DNA from: JAUNBG01 sp964442735
GTDB taxonomy: Bacteria > Planctomycetota > Planctomycetia > Pirellulales > Thermoguttaceae
NCBI GenBank assembly: GCA_964442735.1
Contig: CAYUAP010000006.1
Location: forward strand, 1-64,000
Length of the DNA stretch: 64,000 nucleotides
Direction: 5' to 3'
Shown: positions 34,158 through 43,723 of the stretch, one piece after another
Layout: each line of letters begins with the position of its first letter
How positions within the stretch are numbered: position 1 is the first letter of the stretch
The notes under the pieces: generated by a model
What the model was told of the DNA's origin: nothing
The model's input: only the letters and a program-made list of their open reading frames with translations
Database searches by the model: none
Made by a program: the position numbers and the translations under genes

Positions 34158-36215
34158 TTATTGAAATATCGTATTTTCTCGATAATCTCGCCAGACATTT
34201 TCGAACCAATCATCTGATTTGGGTATATTTCGACGGGGAAGCCAGCGATGAATCATTGTGTCTTCGGATATTTTTTGATTATCGCATTGATTATTGCTTT
34301 CATTTTCGCGATATTGTGTTATTAATACTTTATTAAGAAAAGCAGGATTTTCTTCCTGCATTTTCCAATTATCAGGTAAATCGGAATGAATTTGTTTACC
34401 AGCCCGATCCACAACCAAACAGGATCCACGAGATCCGACTCCAGACTCCACCTGGAATAGAATGGCGTCCAGATAAACGGCATGGGCAAGGCATAATTGT
34501 CGATTCCGCAACTGTTCCACTATATCGGCAGTAATTGGTATTTGTTCTTCTTCCCCGGCGACAATGGAAGAAGTTAATTGATACCATTGTTTCCAGGCAT
34601 CAGTAACGGCGTCATGAAGAACATCAATATTTCGTAAATGGGCCCCAGATAGAGACATACGTTTTTGAAATTCATGGCGAATTGTCCGCCAGTCTGCCTT
34701 TAATTGAGCACATTGTCGAATTTGCTCCAATAGGGAATGTACGCCTTGTTCGAAGATCGAATCCACCTGTTCCTCGTTCAGGGTATAGTCCTGATAACGA
34801 TGGGCAATGAATTCGGCAGCACGAAAAGCCCCGACCTGGCCCGCATTCAAGGCACTGCCGCCTGGACGCGCAACACCATGCGAACCATTAACTTCACCAA
34901 TAGGGAAGAAGTGACTGATATTTAACGATTCATACCAGATATTTCCCGCTAGTCCACCGTTATTATGTTGAGCACAGACCGATACCTCCAGGGGCTCTTG
35001 CGCGAGATCGATTCTATGGTCACGATAGAGTTGGATTGCTGCCGGATTCATTCGAGCCAGACGCTCAATGGGAGTTCCGAAGAGAGCATCCGATTGACGA
35101 AGATATTCCAGCGCTTCGGGTTCTAACTCGTCGAAATTGGTTCCTTCCGGATTGGAACGGAAATCAAGAAAAACACGACGTCCGCGAACAACTGTTTCGT
35201 AATAGACGATTAGATCGATTAACGAGGATCCATCATTTACTTTACGAACGTCAAACGGCCATTGATATCCCTTGAGAAAGACACAAGAATTCATTTTTCC
35301 GACAGAAGAAAACCAGGGGCGCAGAAATTCCGATTCGTCGTTAATACCATCCTGCTTCGTGGAAATGAATCGGGGGAGGACCTGCATGAATGTTCCGGAC
35401 ACATTCCATCGAAAATTTGAGACGGGCGCGGTAATTTTAAACATTTCATCGTCGGAGGGAGTCGATAGTACGGACCGTTGAGAGATATCGGTTGACGATG
35501 CGATTCCGAACTGACTCTCCGGAAGACCCTGGGCCATAGCCCCAATTTCAAGAGCTAGTCCAATTGCTCCGGTATGTACTTCGGGATAGACACTTGATTC
35601 ATAGAGTCCACCGGGTCCGCCGACGGCGAAAATAATATTCTCCGCCTGCCAGGCTTCAATTTCTCCCATAGCGGTATTAATGGTCAGTAAACCACAAATA
35701 CGACACGAGACACTATCTTTCATCGTTAATAACTTGACAGCAACCCGGTTTTCATAAACGGGAATATTATTTTTGCGAACCTCGGCAATTAACGCCCGAC
35801 ACATTTCCCGGGACGTATAGGGACCACAACTGGTGGCACGACGATAGGGATCATGATCCGTTTTATAGCCAATATACTGACCGTATCGATCATGGGGGAA
35901 TGGAACCCCCAAATTAACGAGATTAAAAAAGGTACGAAGAGAAAGCGTTGCCTCAACCATCGCTAAATCTCCGTGCATTCCGCCTGCCGTTAGATAGGTT
36001 TCGGCTAAAAGATTCGGCGAATCGGCCTGCTCGCCATAAACACCCATTTTATAATAGGTCTGTTTATCACTACCCGTATTGATCGAGGTTCCCTGATTCA
36101 GTCCTTCCGATAGAAGAAGGATATCGTGAACACCTTCTGCGTAAAGACGGACTGCTGCCGATAGACCAGCAGCTCCACTTCCTAGTATTATTGTGTGTAC
36201 TTTTCGTCGTTTCAT
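34158..36215 (-). CDS. FAD-dependent oxidoreductase (FrdA/NadB-like)
   Basis: 685 residues. FAD-binding GSGAAGLSAA (12-21), a second FAD motif IIFAVGGPGGLYESS, and the C-terminal flavin site FPIGEVNGSHGVARPGGSALN, as in the fumarate reductase / L-aspartate oxidase flavoprotein group. No signal peptide and no N-terminal FMN-binding domain, so it is probably cytoplasmic. The active-site Arg set of fumarate reductases cannot be confirmed by eye. It is followed by the OYE gene; together they could form a flavin-based reduction route for an unsaturated organic acid, which is inference. It is not an obvious FrdA: no FrdB-like iron-sulfur gene is adjacent. Confidence 0.8.
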   Translation of the reverse strand: MKRRKVHTIILGSGAAGLSAAVRLYAEGVHDILLLSEGLNQGTSINTGSDKQTYYKMGVYGEQADSPNLLAETYLTAGGMHGDLAMVEATLSLRTFFNLVNLGVPFPHDRYGQYIGYKTDHDPYRRATSCGPYTSREMCRALIAEVRKNNIPVYENRVAVKLLTMKDSVSCRICGLLTINTAMGEIEAWQAENIIFAVGGPGGLYESSVYPEVHTGAIGLALEIGAMAQGLPESQFGIASSTDISQRSVLSTPSDDEMFKITAPVSNFRWNVSGTFMQVLPRFISTKQDGINDESEFLRPWFSSVGKMNSCVFLKGYQWPFDVRKVNDGSSLIDLIVYYETVVRGRRVFLDFRSNPEGTNFDELEPEALEYLRQSDALFGTPIERLARMNPAAIQLYRDHRIDLAQEPLEVSVCAQHNNGGLAGNIWYESLNISHFFPIGEVNGSHGVARPGGSALNAGQVGAFRAAEFIAHRYQDYTLNEEQVDSIFEQGVHSLLEQIRQCAQLKADWRTIRHEFQKRMSLSGAHLRNIDVLHDAVTDAWKQWYQLTSSIVAGEEEQIPITADIVEQLRNRQLCLAHAVYLDAILFQVESGVGSRGSCLVVDRAGKQIHSDLPDNWKMQEENPAFLNKVLITQYRENESNNQCDNQKISEDTMIHRWLPRRNIPKSDDWFENVWRDYRENTIFQ

Positions 36216-36546
36216 TATCTGTTATTCCAATCTCTAATAAATTAATCTTCTCGTAAATGATACAAACGGAACGTCTGTTTTCCAAGGAAACGTCTGTTTT
36301 CCAAGGGAACGTCTATAGGTCTTGTTGCAAGAAGAAAACCAATATAGACCTCCTTAACCTGCACGATTTTAATACGCCCTTCTCTTCAAATGGTTCTAAT
36401 ATCAAGTGGTTCTAATATCAAATGGTTCTAATATGTTGGCATTAAGTTATACTCAAGGCCGTTATAAATCTCTTTAAATACCCTCTTCATGGGAGTCATT
36501 GCTCCCGTCTCCAATAGTATCTGTTTGCAAAACTTCCACTCCACCT
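36216..36546. repeat. Spacer with short tandem repeats and a solo family-1 end
   Basis: GGAAACGTCTGTTTTCCAA-type units repeat between 36268 and 36314 (two and a half copies). TGGTTCTAATATCAA-type 16-bp units repeat three times between 36391 and 36436. ATACTCAAGGCCGTTATAAA at 36449-36468 is a lone family-1 terminal arm without core. No gene seen. Confidence 0.75.
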
Positions 36547-39500
36547 TCATTCCAACGTTGGTTTGATCGTTTTACCTTCTCGTTGTGCGGCAAGGGTATC
36601 GAATTCATATCCGCCATAGAAGTCAGCGTTATTATCCATCCAGAGGGCGAGTGCACGTTTTTCGGACGGACTTAAATTGACATTGTAATGTCCTTTTTTC
36701 AACAAGATCCAAAGTTTCGAGGCATTGGCACCGAATTTACCTGGAAATGTACGCGCATCCAGAAAAGCATCCCAAGCCCCTCCGTGATTTGGCAGGAACG
36801 TAACAGGTGGATCCATCCGCGTATTGTGATTGGAGGCGTAAACAAATATATATGGACGCAAATTAATATAGGAATTAAAGAAGTGTTTGTCTTTAGGTCC
36901 TCGATCAAGCGGAAATGTTTTTTTGTTTTTGGCTTCTTGTGCATGACAATCGACACAATGCCGATCTAAAATTGTCTGGACTAAAATGGGATAGTTGAAC
37001 GGATCACTGCCCGGAACATCCGCCTGAATCATCGATGGTTTACGGCGGAAAGCGGAAGGATACCCGGAAAGCCGATTGCCGGATGTATTATTTCTTCCTT
37101 CATGACATCCATTACAGGTCAATGATTCACCCGGTTTGACATAGGTGGCACTCCGCATTGTTTGAACGGCAACGCCATTTTCGTCCAAAGCCTGAAAATA
37201 GACAGGAACATCGACAGGCATATCGAATCGGGCACTTCCGTCCTTTTCGACCGGAACAGTACCAAGAACGCGTCTGGCGCTTTTTTCCGCTCCGTAACCG
37301 ATCCAGGGATCGTTACAATTCCATGTCGTTTTGGGTAGGATCTGAACGATTCGCAGTTCCTTGATTTTAGTTCCTTCCGGGAAGGGGCGAATAGTATTGT
37401 AGACATTGGTAACACCGACAATCCCTGTTTTTGGGAGTTCTTTAGGAACGTTAGTAACGCGACTTTTTTCTGATCGGGGAATTCCTACCAAGGTCTGATG
37501 CGGAATAACAGGGGGAACTTCACGTTCCAGAATCGGCCAGGGACACTGACAAGAGATTTCGGCATCACGATAAAGGAGTATTTTATTTCCGAAAACGTCC
37601 AATAGATAGAGCCCATAATTATTACATTCACCGCGTCCCATTCCACTAAAGGGATCATAACTGACCAGATAGAATTCCTCCGATAGAGGGAACGGCTGTC
37701 CGTAACAGGCAGGCGCGTGATGTGGACTGATTTCCGCTTCCGGAAAGAGCTGGTCGGGAGTAATACGTTTTAAAGGAGCCATGGGATCCCCCCCGGTATC
37801 GTCATCTTCAACGTTTGGGTCAAGTAAAATAACGGATCCGAAATACTGGGTATGATGACCTTTAGCGGTTCCGACCAGTTTATTAGATTCGGGAATCGGC
37901 TTAAAGGATGTTTCGAAATGGGGACGTCCACGTTCATCTTCCGAGTAGTTCCCCTGAATGGCACGCGGATCGCGTCCATCGGGATAGGTGATCCAGGGAT
38001 GATGCGCCTGATTAAAACCGCGATCTACATAGTCCCAACGGGTATAAACGATCATTCCATTATGGTCGATAGACGGAGCCCATTCATTTGTTTCATGGGA
38101 ACTCAAACAAGTAATATCAGAACCGTCGGTCTCCATGGAATGAAGGGTATAGCTTGGACATGGCCGCGCGTGACATCGGCCAAATCCACCACGTCGTTCG
38201 GAAATAAAAACAATTCGTTCGTTGGGCATGTACCATGGGTCTAAATCGTTGACATTTCCGTCTGTTATTTGTGTCAGTTTTTTACCGTCGATTCCGACTT
38301 TAAACAAATGATAGCAATTGTCCTCCGTCCAGGTATAGGAATGGCGTGGTGAACTTGTATCGGCAGCCGCAAAACAGACTTCCTGCGCGTTATAGGAAAG
38401 TGTCGGAGCCAAAAAACCCCAGGTTTTATCAAGCGAACGACCTTTAAGTCGTCCGTTTTCAACGGTCGATTTTTGGAGCAGGTCTATAATCGATTGATCT
38501 TTAGTGTTTTGGGCAAACGCATTTTTCAGGATAAAGATTCCACCTCCAGGTCGAGAATGAAAACCGAAAAATTCGTCGCACATATGATTACCGGTCTTCT
38601 CCGCCTCCGGATTATAATGCCGTTTAATAAAAACAATGTCTTTAAAATCCAGAATCGGATTGGACAGCGAGATAGTTCGTCGTAGTTTAAAAACTTCGTT
38701 AAACAGATCCCTACGCTGTTTCTTCCATTCCGGTTTTGTTTGGACACTTTTTTCCCGTAACAGAACAAGTTTTTGGGATTCATTTTCCAGAATTGGAGTT
38801 TCGGATGTTTTTTTCAGATGTTCACAAAGCGATTCGGTTCTGCGAAGAAGAATGTCCAACGGATCTCGATCAGAAGGCAAGAGTGTCGCCTGAATATTAT
38901 AGGCTTGAATGGCAGGTTTTTTTTCCATACCGACGAGGATCTGACAGGTCAGTGCGAGATATTCACGGCCAGCCTCGTCCGATTGATCGAGAACGTTTCC
39001 ATCCAGATCGATTGGCAGATTGGTCATACGAATCTGTCCTTCCAACGGAATGGACGTAGAGGAGAACTGTGCATCCGCCCAGCAAACGAGGCATTCCTGA
39101 TGAATATCACCAACGGGAATGGCCATTAACGTCAAATAACGAACATTATCCAGTTCGAGTCGGCATAATTTAGGCGCGTCTGCGATTTCGACCGTTCCAC
39201 TACTCCACAGAAGTTTACCGTCTCCGACAACTTTAAATTCCACTTTACCCGGCTTGTGTTTCGGACCAATATTACCGGCCCAGACTGAAAATGTTATTTT
39301 TCCCGAGGGAAGTTCCATTCCCAATCGACCGGGCGTGTAAAATTGAATACCATGATTTCGTTCCTGACCATCAATTTTGGCTTTATAGGCCTGGGGATAG
39401 GGATGCCAGCCACTATTGGGTACATAGGGATGAATCTGCATTGATTTACAATCGAGTGAATCCATCCAAACAACCGAGGGTTTTTGGATAGTATTAAAGG

Positions 39501-40347
39501 GAATATGGAAGGTTGAACCATTTCTCTTTTTGACGATTTCCTGCCAGTCGGCAGGTCGGTCCGGAGCCGATTTTTTTTCGCGATAGAAATCGTCCTGATG
39601 CAGGGTGAAATCGATTCCCTTGTCGGAGATGCGTGCGGTTACATAACCGATATCCCCCCAATGGCCGGTCGAAGGAAGACACAAGGTGTGAATACCATCT
39701 TTAACCAGGGGCTTCCAGTAATGATTGTGTCCATAGATATACCCGGCAAAGGAAGGATATTTTTTGAATAGATCCGTTAATTTAGTCTCGGAAAGAGGAT
39801 GATGACAACCGACCAGAACAGGTTTTTTCGATTTTGCCAGAACCGTTTCAAGCCATTTCCTCTGTTCTGCGTCGATAGCTCCGGATACTTTATCTTCCAG
39901 ATGTGAATCCAAAAGGACGAACAACACTTTAGATGTTTCGACGATGTTCACATATTTATTGGGGACATTGGGATTCTTCTGTATTCGCTCGGGAAAAACT
40001 TTAAAGAAATTGGTATGTCGATCATGATTTCCAAATGTAACATGCCAGGGAATACCGGCGGCATCTACCGGAGCCATCATTTTTTTCAAGGCGGTATAAT
40101 CTTCTATTTTACCGAACAGGTGGGCGAAATCGCCATAAATCAACAGATGGGCTGGACGTGGATTCATTTTTAGAAGTTCCTGAATCTTCTGTTCAAATTT
40201 GGGCCCCTGATAACCGTTTGGCGGACAATGAATATCCGAAAACAGAACGATTAAATCAGGATCTACAGGAACTTTATCTTCCGCATAAATATTAGCGGAC
40301 ATAAAAAATAAAAAACATAATAACAGGTAATATAGCTTTTGGGCCAT
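36547..40347 (-). CDS. Metallophosphoesterase fused to hydrazine-synthase-alpha-like di-haem region
   Basis: A 1266-residue exported protein (signal LLLCFLFFMSANIYA). Residues 30-260: calcineurin-like phosphoesterase with all metal motifs (SDIH at 37-40, GD 72-73, GNHD 106-109, GCHHP, GHNH). Middle: an unassigned linker (260-560). From about 580: beta-propeller-like repeats (DGKKLTQITDGNVNDLDP; SDITCLSSHETNEWAPS; TRWDYVDRGFNQ) then two c-type haem sites, CNGCH (1078-1082) and CVDCH (1131-1135). The C-terminal two thirds resemble the HZS_alpha-type proteins common in planctomycetes and verrucomicrobia. No hydrazine synthase beta/gamma genes are nearby, so anammox is not implied. Periplasmic; substrate unknown. 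Confidence 0.75.
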   Translation of the reverse strand: MAQKLYYLLLCFLFFMSANIYAEDKVPVDPDLIVLFSDIHCPPNGYQGPKFEQKIQELLKMNPRPAHLLIYGDFAHLFGKIEDYTALKKMMAPVDAAGIPWHVTFGNHDRHTNFFKVFPERIQKNPNVPNKYVNIVETSKVLFVLLDSHLEDKVSGAIDAEQRKWLETVLAKSKKPVLVGCHHPLSETKLTDLFKKYPSFAGYIYGHNHYWKPLVKDGIHTLCLPSTGHWGDIGYVTARISDKGIDFTLHQDDFYREKKSAPDRPADWQEIVKKRNGSTFHIPFNTIQKPSVVWMDSLDCKSMQIHPYVPNSGWHPYPQAYKAKIDGQERNHGIQFYTPGRLGMELPSGKITFSVWAGNIGPKHKPGKVEFKVVGDGKLLWSSGTVEIADAPKLCRLELDNVRYLTLMAIPVGDIHQECLVCWADAQFSSTSIPLEGQIRMTNLPIDLDGNVLDQSDEAGREYLALTCQILVGMEKKPAIQAYNIQATLLPSDRDPLDILLRRTESLCEHLKKTSETPILENESQKLVLLREKSVQTKPEWKKQRRDLFNEVFKLRRTISLSNPILDFKDIVFIKRHYNPEAEKTGNHMCDEFFGFHSRPGGGIFILKNAFAQNTKDQSIIDLLQKSTVENGRLKGRSLDKTWGFLAPTLSYNAQEVCFAAADTSSPRHSYTWTEDNCYHLFKVGIDGKKLTQITDGNVNDLDPWYMPNERIVFISERRGGFGRCHARPCPSYTLHSMETDGSDITCLSSHETNEWAPSIDHNGMIVYTRWDYVDRGFNQAHHPWITYPDGRDPRAIQGNYSEDERGRPHFETSFKPIPESNKLVGTAKGHHTQYFGSVILLDPNVEDDDTGGDPMAPLKRITPDQLFPEAEISPHHAPACYGQPFPLSEEFYLVSYDPFSGMGRGECNNYGLYLLDVFGNKILLYRDAEISCQCPWPILEREVPPVIPHQTLVGIPRSEKSRVTNVPKELPKTGIVGVTNVYNTIRPFPEGTKIKELRIVQILPKTTWNCNDPWIGYGAEKSARRVLGTVPVEKDGSARFDMPVDVPVYFQALDENGVAVQTMRSATYVKPGESLTCNGCHEGRNNTSGNRLSGYPSAFRRKPSMIQADVPGSDPFNYPILVQTILDRHCVDCHAQEAKNKKTFPLDRGPKDKHFFNSYINLRPYIFVYASNHNTRMDPPVTFLPNHGGAWDAFLDARTFPGKFGANASKLWILLKKGHYNVNLSPSEKRALALWMDNNADFYGGYEFDTLAAQREGKTIKPTLE

Positions 40348-40703
40348 TAGTATCTCCGATTTATTGTGATCTAACGGTAATGGTTAGAATAGATTCAAAA
40401 ATAAATGAATGGACAGGAACCATGTCGGGAACATTTCCAGCCGTAATATACTTGAGGACGTTATAAATGCGGCATTTCCTGGGAACGCGGACGCCATGCC
40501 TGACGGCAGGCAGGTCTCGTCCACATACTCCAAAACAGGCGTCTCGCCTGTTTTGAAAAATAGACTTTTATAACGACCTTGAGCATAATGGAGTCGGTAA
40601 CAGTTCAGGCCGGAGTGGCCAAAATCGGGACTTTTCAATCGAACCGGGATTCCAGACTACAACCTTCATCCACGGCTCAAGTGTTTTTATTGGTGAACAA
40701 ATA
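40348..40703. repeat. Spacer with family-1 copy H (40447-40587)
   Basis: Copy H carries the same CCATGCCTGACGGCAGGCAG insert in the first hairpin loop as copy A, and otherwise matches copy D closely (GGACGTTATAAATGCGGC; TTTTATAACGACCTTGAGCATA). A minus-strand reading frame across it (CLPSGMASAFPGN) is a by-product of the repeat. No gene seen. Confidence 0.8.
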
Positions 40704-42251
40704 CTATTTTACAATAATATCCCAATTATCGGTTCTGAACGGAGTGGCGGGAAGGCCATCGGCAGAATAGAGATTGCATCCGGACGGATTGATCTGCCAG
40801 GCATAACGAACGGCAACTGGATTGTCGATATTATCGGCGGAAACAACGATCTGATTATTACCAATAATCTTCGCTTCGGCCCAGACCCATTTCTGATCCG
40901 CACCGGCAATTGCGAAACGTGCCAATTTAGCGGTCGTGTCCTTAATGACAGGATTACGCCCGTCTTTTTTACCGACAATCAGGCCTTCTCCAACAAAATC
41001 GAAAGTGATAATTGCTTTATTGCCATCTATTTTCATATTTTTGAAGGTGGGGCTTTGGTAGTTGCATTTTTTACCATAATCGAAATTAAGGGCCCAGAGT
41101 GCGAGACGATTACCAACATCGAATTTATTTCGCGGATGAATATCTTTTTCTTCACCGATATCGATAATAACAGCCTGCCCTGTTTTAGGCACATCCAGAC
41201 ATTGCGTTTGGGCGTCACGCAGTGCGGGCCAATCAGTAGCAAATTCCGGACGATCAGACGGAGCCTTGAAATTAGCCAATTGGACCCAATAGAATGGAAA
41301 ATCACCCTGATTCCATGCTTTTCGCCAACCTTGAATCATCGCCTTCTGTTTGTAATAATACATACCCCGATCACCTGTATTGGAACAACCTTGATACCAG
41401 ATTGCCCCTTTAATCGTATAATTCGTCCACGGAACCATCATGGCATACCACATGGAACCAATAATATTGGGACTGCATTTAATATAGTCATTACGGTTCA
41501 TACCACTGGTCGGAAATGTATTATCATTGGTCTTGAGAAATTGAGTTCGCATTTTTTGAACGGTATCAATATATGGCTTGAGTTCCGGTAAATAGGACCA
41601 GGCTTCGTCGGGAAGCCACCAGTCGATAGCGGACCCTCCCCAGTTGGAATCGATCAAACCAACGGGAACATTCAGTTCTTTATGCAGACGAACGGCGAAA
41701 TGGAATCCGGCGGCAGTACAATTCTTTTGAACACCATCTTTACAGAGGAGCCAACCGGTAGTTGCAAGGTCCTTTAAAGGAGCGGGAGCCAATAGATGTT
41801 GCGCACGATTATATCGAATAAAGCTATAGTCGCCGTTAATTTCTTCATCGGTACAGGCCAATCGCGGTTGTCCCCAGGAGTTCAGTGGCATTTCCATATT
41901 GGATTGTCCGCCACAAACCCAGACTTCACCCACAACGACATTATGGAAAACAACTTCGTTATCTTTACCTTTAACAACAAGATCTTTCCCTTCGAAACTA
42001 GCGGAAAAGGCTGGTAACTGAACCTTCCAATTCCCTTTTTCACAGGCTTTGGAAGAAGCCGTTTGACCATTAAATGAAACGGTCACTTCTTCACCTGGAT
42101 TGGCCCAGCCCCAAACATTCACTGGAACATCACGTTGAAGAACTGCATTATCGGTAAAGGTCTTCGGAAGACTGACTGTTGCCCGTACCACTTTCGGGGC
42201 AATCAACAATACGGACAACAGAACCATAGAAAACAAAAATACTTTTTTCAT
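40704..42251 (-). CDS. Sialate O-acetylesterase-like SGNH hydrolase
   Basis: 515 residues from ATG 42251 (GGAAAGGA five bases upstream), with a signal peptide (VFLFSMVLLSVLLIAPKVVRA). SGNH blocks: VWVCGGQSNMEMPLN with the nucleophile Ser, IDSNWGGSAIDWWLP, GAIWYQGCSNTGDRG. The third block normally reads YQGESN; Cys replaces the Glu. A putative Asp-His pair is in EKDIHPRNK. Such enzymes remove acetyl groups from sialic acids or other glycans, probably in the periplasm, consistent with life on host or plant glycans. A clear promoter lies upstream (42320-42348). Confidence 0.85.
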   Translation of the reverse strand: MKKVFLFSMVLLSVLLIAPKVVRATVSLPKTFTDNAVLQRDVPVNVWGWANPGEEVTVSFNGQTASSKACEKGNWKVQLPAFSASFEGKDLVVKGKDNEVVFHNVVVGEVWVCGGQSNMEMPLNSWGQPRLACTDEEINGDYSFIRYNRAQHLLAPAPLKDLATTGWLLCKDGVQKNCTAAGFHFAVRLHKELNVPVGLIDSNWGGSAIDWWLPDEAWSYLPELKPYIDTVQKMRTQFLKTNDNTFPTSGMNRNDYIKCSPNIIGSMWYAMMVPWTNYTIKGAIWYQGCSNTGDRGMYYYKQKAMIQGWRKAWNQGDFPFYWVQLANFKAPSDRPEFATDWPALRDAQTQCLDVPKTGQAVIIDIGEEKDIHPRNKFDVGNRLALWALNFDYGKKCNYQSPTFKNMKIDGNKAIITFDFVGEGLIVGKKDGRNPVIKDTTAKLARFAIAGADQKWVWAEAKIIGNNQIVVSADNIDNPVAVRYAWQINPSGCNLYSADGLPATPFRTDNWDIIVK

Positions 42252-42319
42252 AAAAGTCCTTTCCACTATTCAAATTTCAAAAATATGGGCAGATACCCAT
42301 TTACAGTACAAACCACCCA

Positions 42320-42348
42320 ATTTTATCAAATTTAAATTCACCCGTCAA
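42320..42348 (-). promoter_or_regulatory. Probable sigma-70 promoter of the sialate esterase gene
   Basis: On the minus strand TTGACG (42348-42343) and TAAAAT (42325-42320) are 17 bp apart. The predicted leader is about 60 bases. Confidence 0.55.
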
Positions 42349-42740
42349 CAAAAATCCCTTTAAACATTTAAAAAATTTTCGATTTTTTATATGATATCGT
42401 AATTTTACGTTGAAGTCTTTTTTCTATCCAAACATATATTATTCTTTTTACGTTTACTTTTATTTATTTATGTATCGTATTTTTATTTATTTTATTTATA
42501 TGCGTTACTTTTTTATATAAAGAATTCCAGTCGAAAAACACTTGACGATAAACCCGAACCATCAAAATTTCTGGAAATCGGATATTTCTGATTTATGTAT
42601 CACATTCCTATAAAATAGAGGCCCGAAATATCCCGGTTAAAACAATCGGGGAATTCATTTTGACGTTTCCCATTTCCCGGATTACAAGTCGAACCCGAAA
42701 ATAATTAACCAATAACAATTATTTCGGTTGTATGCCCCCC
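42349..42740. other. AT-rich divergent spacer
   Basis: No gene. Long TTTATTTATTTT-like low-complexity stretches at about 42450-42530. A second possible plus-strand -10 box (TATAAAAT) lies near 42611. CCCGG...CGGGG pairs weakly around 42632-42653. Confidence 0.5.
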
Positions 42741-42769
42741 TTGTCTGGATGAATATAATATTATATAAT
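42741..42769 (+). promoter_or_regulatory. Probable sigma-70 promoter of tpiA
   Basis: TTGTCT (42741-42746) and TATAAT (42764-42769) are 17 bp apart. The predicted leader to the tpiA ATG is about 55 bases. Confidence 0.6.
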
Positions 42770-42831
42770 TTATGCTCTGTTTGATATTGTTTCGTTTCCA
42801 TTTAATTAATAGAGTAAGGATAGTATAAAGA

Positions 42832-43593
42832 ATGAGACGCCTTTTAATCGCAGGTAACTGGAAAATGAATATGAAACTCGATACTTCAAAGGCTTTAGCA
42901 CAGGGTCTGAAAGATCAAGCGACTGGAATATCGGAAGTTGATATTGCGGTTTGCCCTCCAAGTATTTACGTTCAGTCGGTTTGTGATATTCTCGCCGGTT
43001 CGAATATTGGTGTTGGTGCACAAAACGCTTATTTTGAAAAGGCGGGTGCCTATACTGGCGAACTGGAAATGGCCATGTTAACCGATGTCGGTTGTAAATA
43101 TGTTATTTTGGGTCATAGTGAAAGACGTCATATTCTTGGGGAGTCGAGTGAATTTATCAATCTGAAGGTACGTGCAGCCCTTGCTGCTAACCTGATTCCG
43201 ATAGTATGTGTTGGTGAACTTCTTAAAGAACGTGAAGCCAACGTTACAAACGATGTCATTCGCAGTCAGTTTGATGGTTCTTTCTCCGGTGTTTCCGCAG
43301 AAGATATGAAGAAATGCGTTATCGCCTATGAACCGGTTTGGGCTATTGGAACTGGTAAAGTTGCCACTCCGGAACAGGCAGAAGAAGTACATGCCTTCAT
43401 TCGCAGCTTGATTGCGGAACGTTATGGCAAGGCCGTTGCCGATGTTGTTCGTATTCAATATGGAGGAAGTGTTAAAGCGGGTAATGCAAAAGATCTGCTG
43501 TCCAAGCCTGATATTGACGGCGCTCTCGTTGGTGGAGCTTCCCTGAAAGTTAATGATTTCATGGGAATTATTAACGCCTGTCGAACACTGTAA
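42832..43593 (+). CDS. tpiA: Triosephosphate isomerase
   Basis: 253 residues, standard TIM length. Catalytic residues visible: Lys in AGNWKMN, His in ILGHSERR, Glu in AYEPVWAIGTGK; phosphate-binding loop IQYGGSVK. It interconverts dihydroxyacetone phosphate and glyceraldehyde 3-phosphate in glycolysis and gluconeogenesis. AAGGA lies upstream of the ATG. A strong hairpin terminator separates it from secG, the common neighbour of tpiA, so readthrough probably sets secG level or secG has its own start. Confidence 0.97.
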   Translation: MRRLLIAGNWKMNMKLDTSKALAQGLKDQATGISEVDIAVCPPSIYVQSVCDILAGSNIGVGAQNAYFEKAGAYTGELEMAMLTDVGCKYVILGHSERRHILGESSEFINLKVRAALAANLIPIVCVGELLKEREANVTNDVIRSQFDGSFSGVSAEDMKKCVIAYEPVWAIGTGKVATPEQAEEVHAFIRSLIAERYGKAVADVVRIQYGGSVKAGNAKDLLSKPDIDGALVGGASLKVNDFMGIINACRTL

Positions 43594-43652
43594 TTGTGTT
43601 TGATTGTAAATTGTAAATTTGTTTCCCATTTAGGTTTATTTTGGGATAGAAG

Positions 43653-43685
43653 ACGAAGAAAACGTTTGTTTTCTTCGTTGTTTTT
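43653..43685 (+). terminator. Rho-independent terminator between tpiA and secG
   Basis: ACGAAGAAAAC (43653-43663) and GTTTTCTTCGT (43668-43678) form a perfect 11-bp stem with a GTTT loop, followed by TGTTTTT. Confidence 0.85.
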
Positions 43686-43723
43686 AATATGGTAAATTTG
43701 TTTGAACCCGTTCAGGAATTACA

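Noticed and set aside
36547..40347. Anammox hydrazine synthase
   Set aside because: Only an alpha-like region fused to a phosphoesterase is present. No beta/gamma subunits, hydrazine dehydrogenase or related genes are in view.
42380..42740. tRNA or structured RNA in the divergent spacer
   Set aside because: A GTCGAACCC-like stretch is present but no acceptor or anticodon stems can be drawn.
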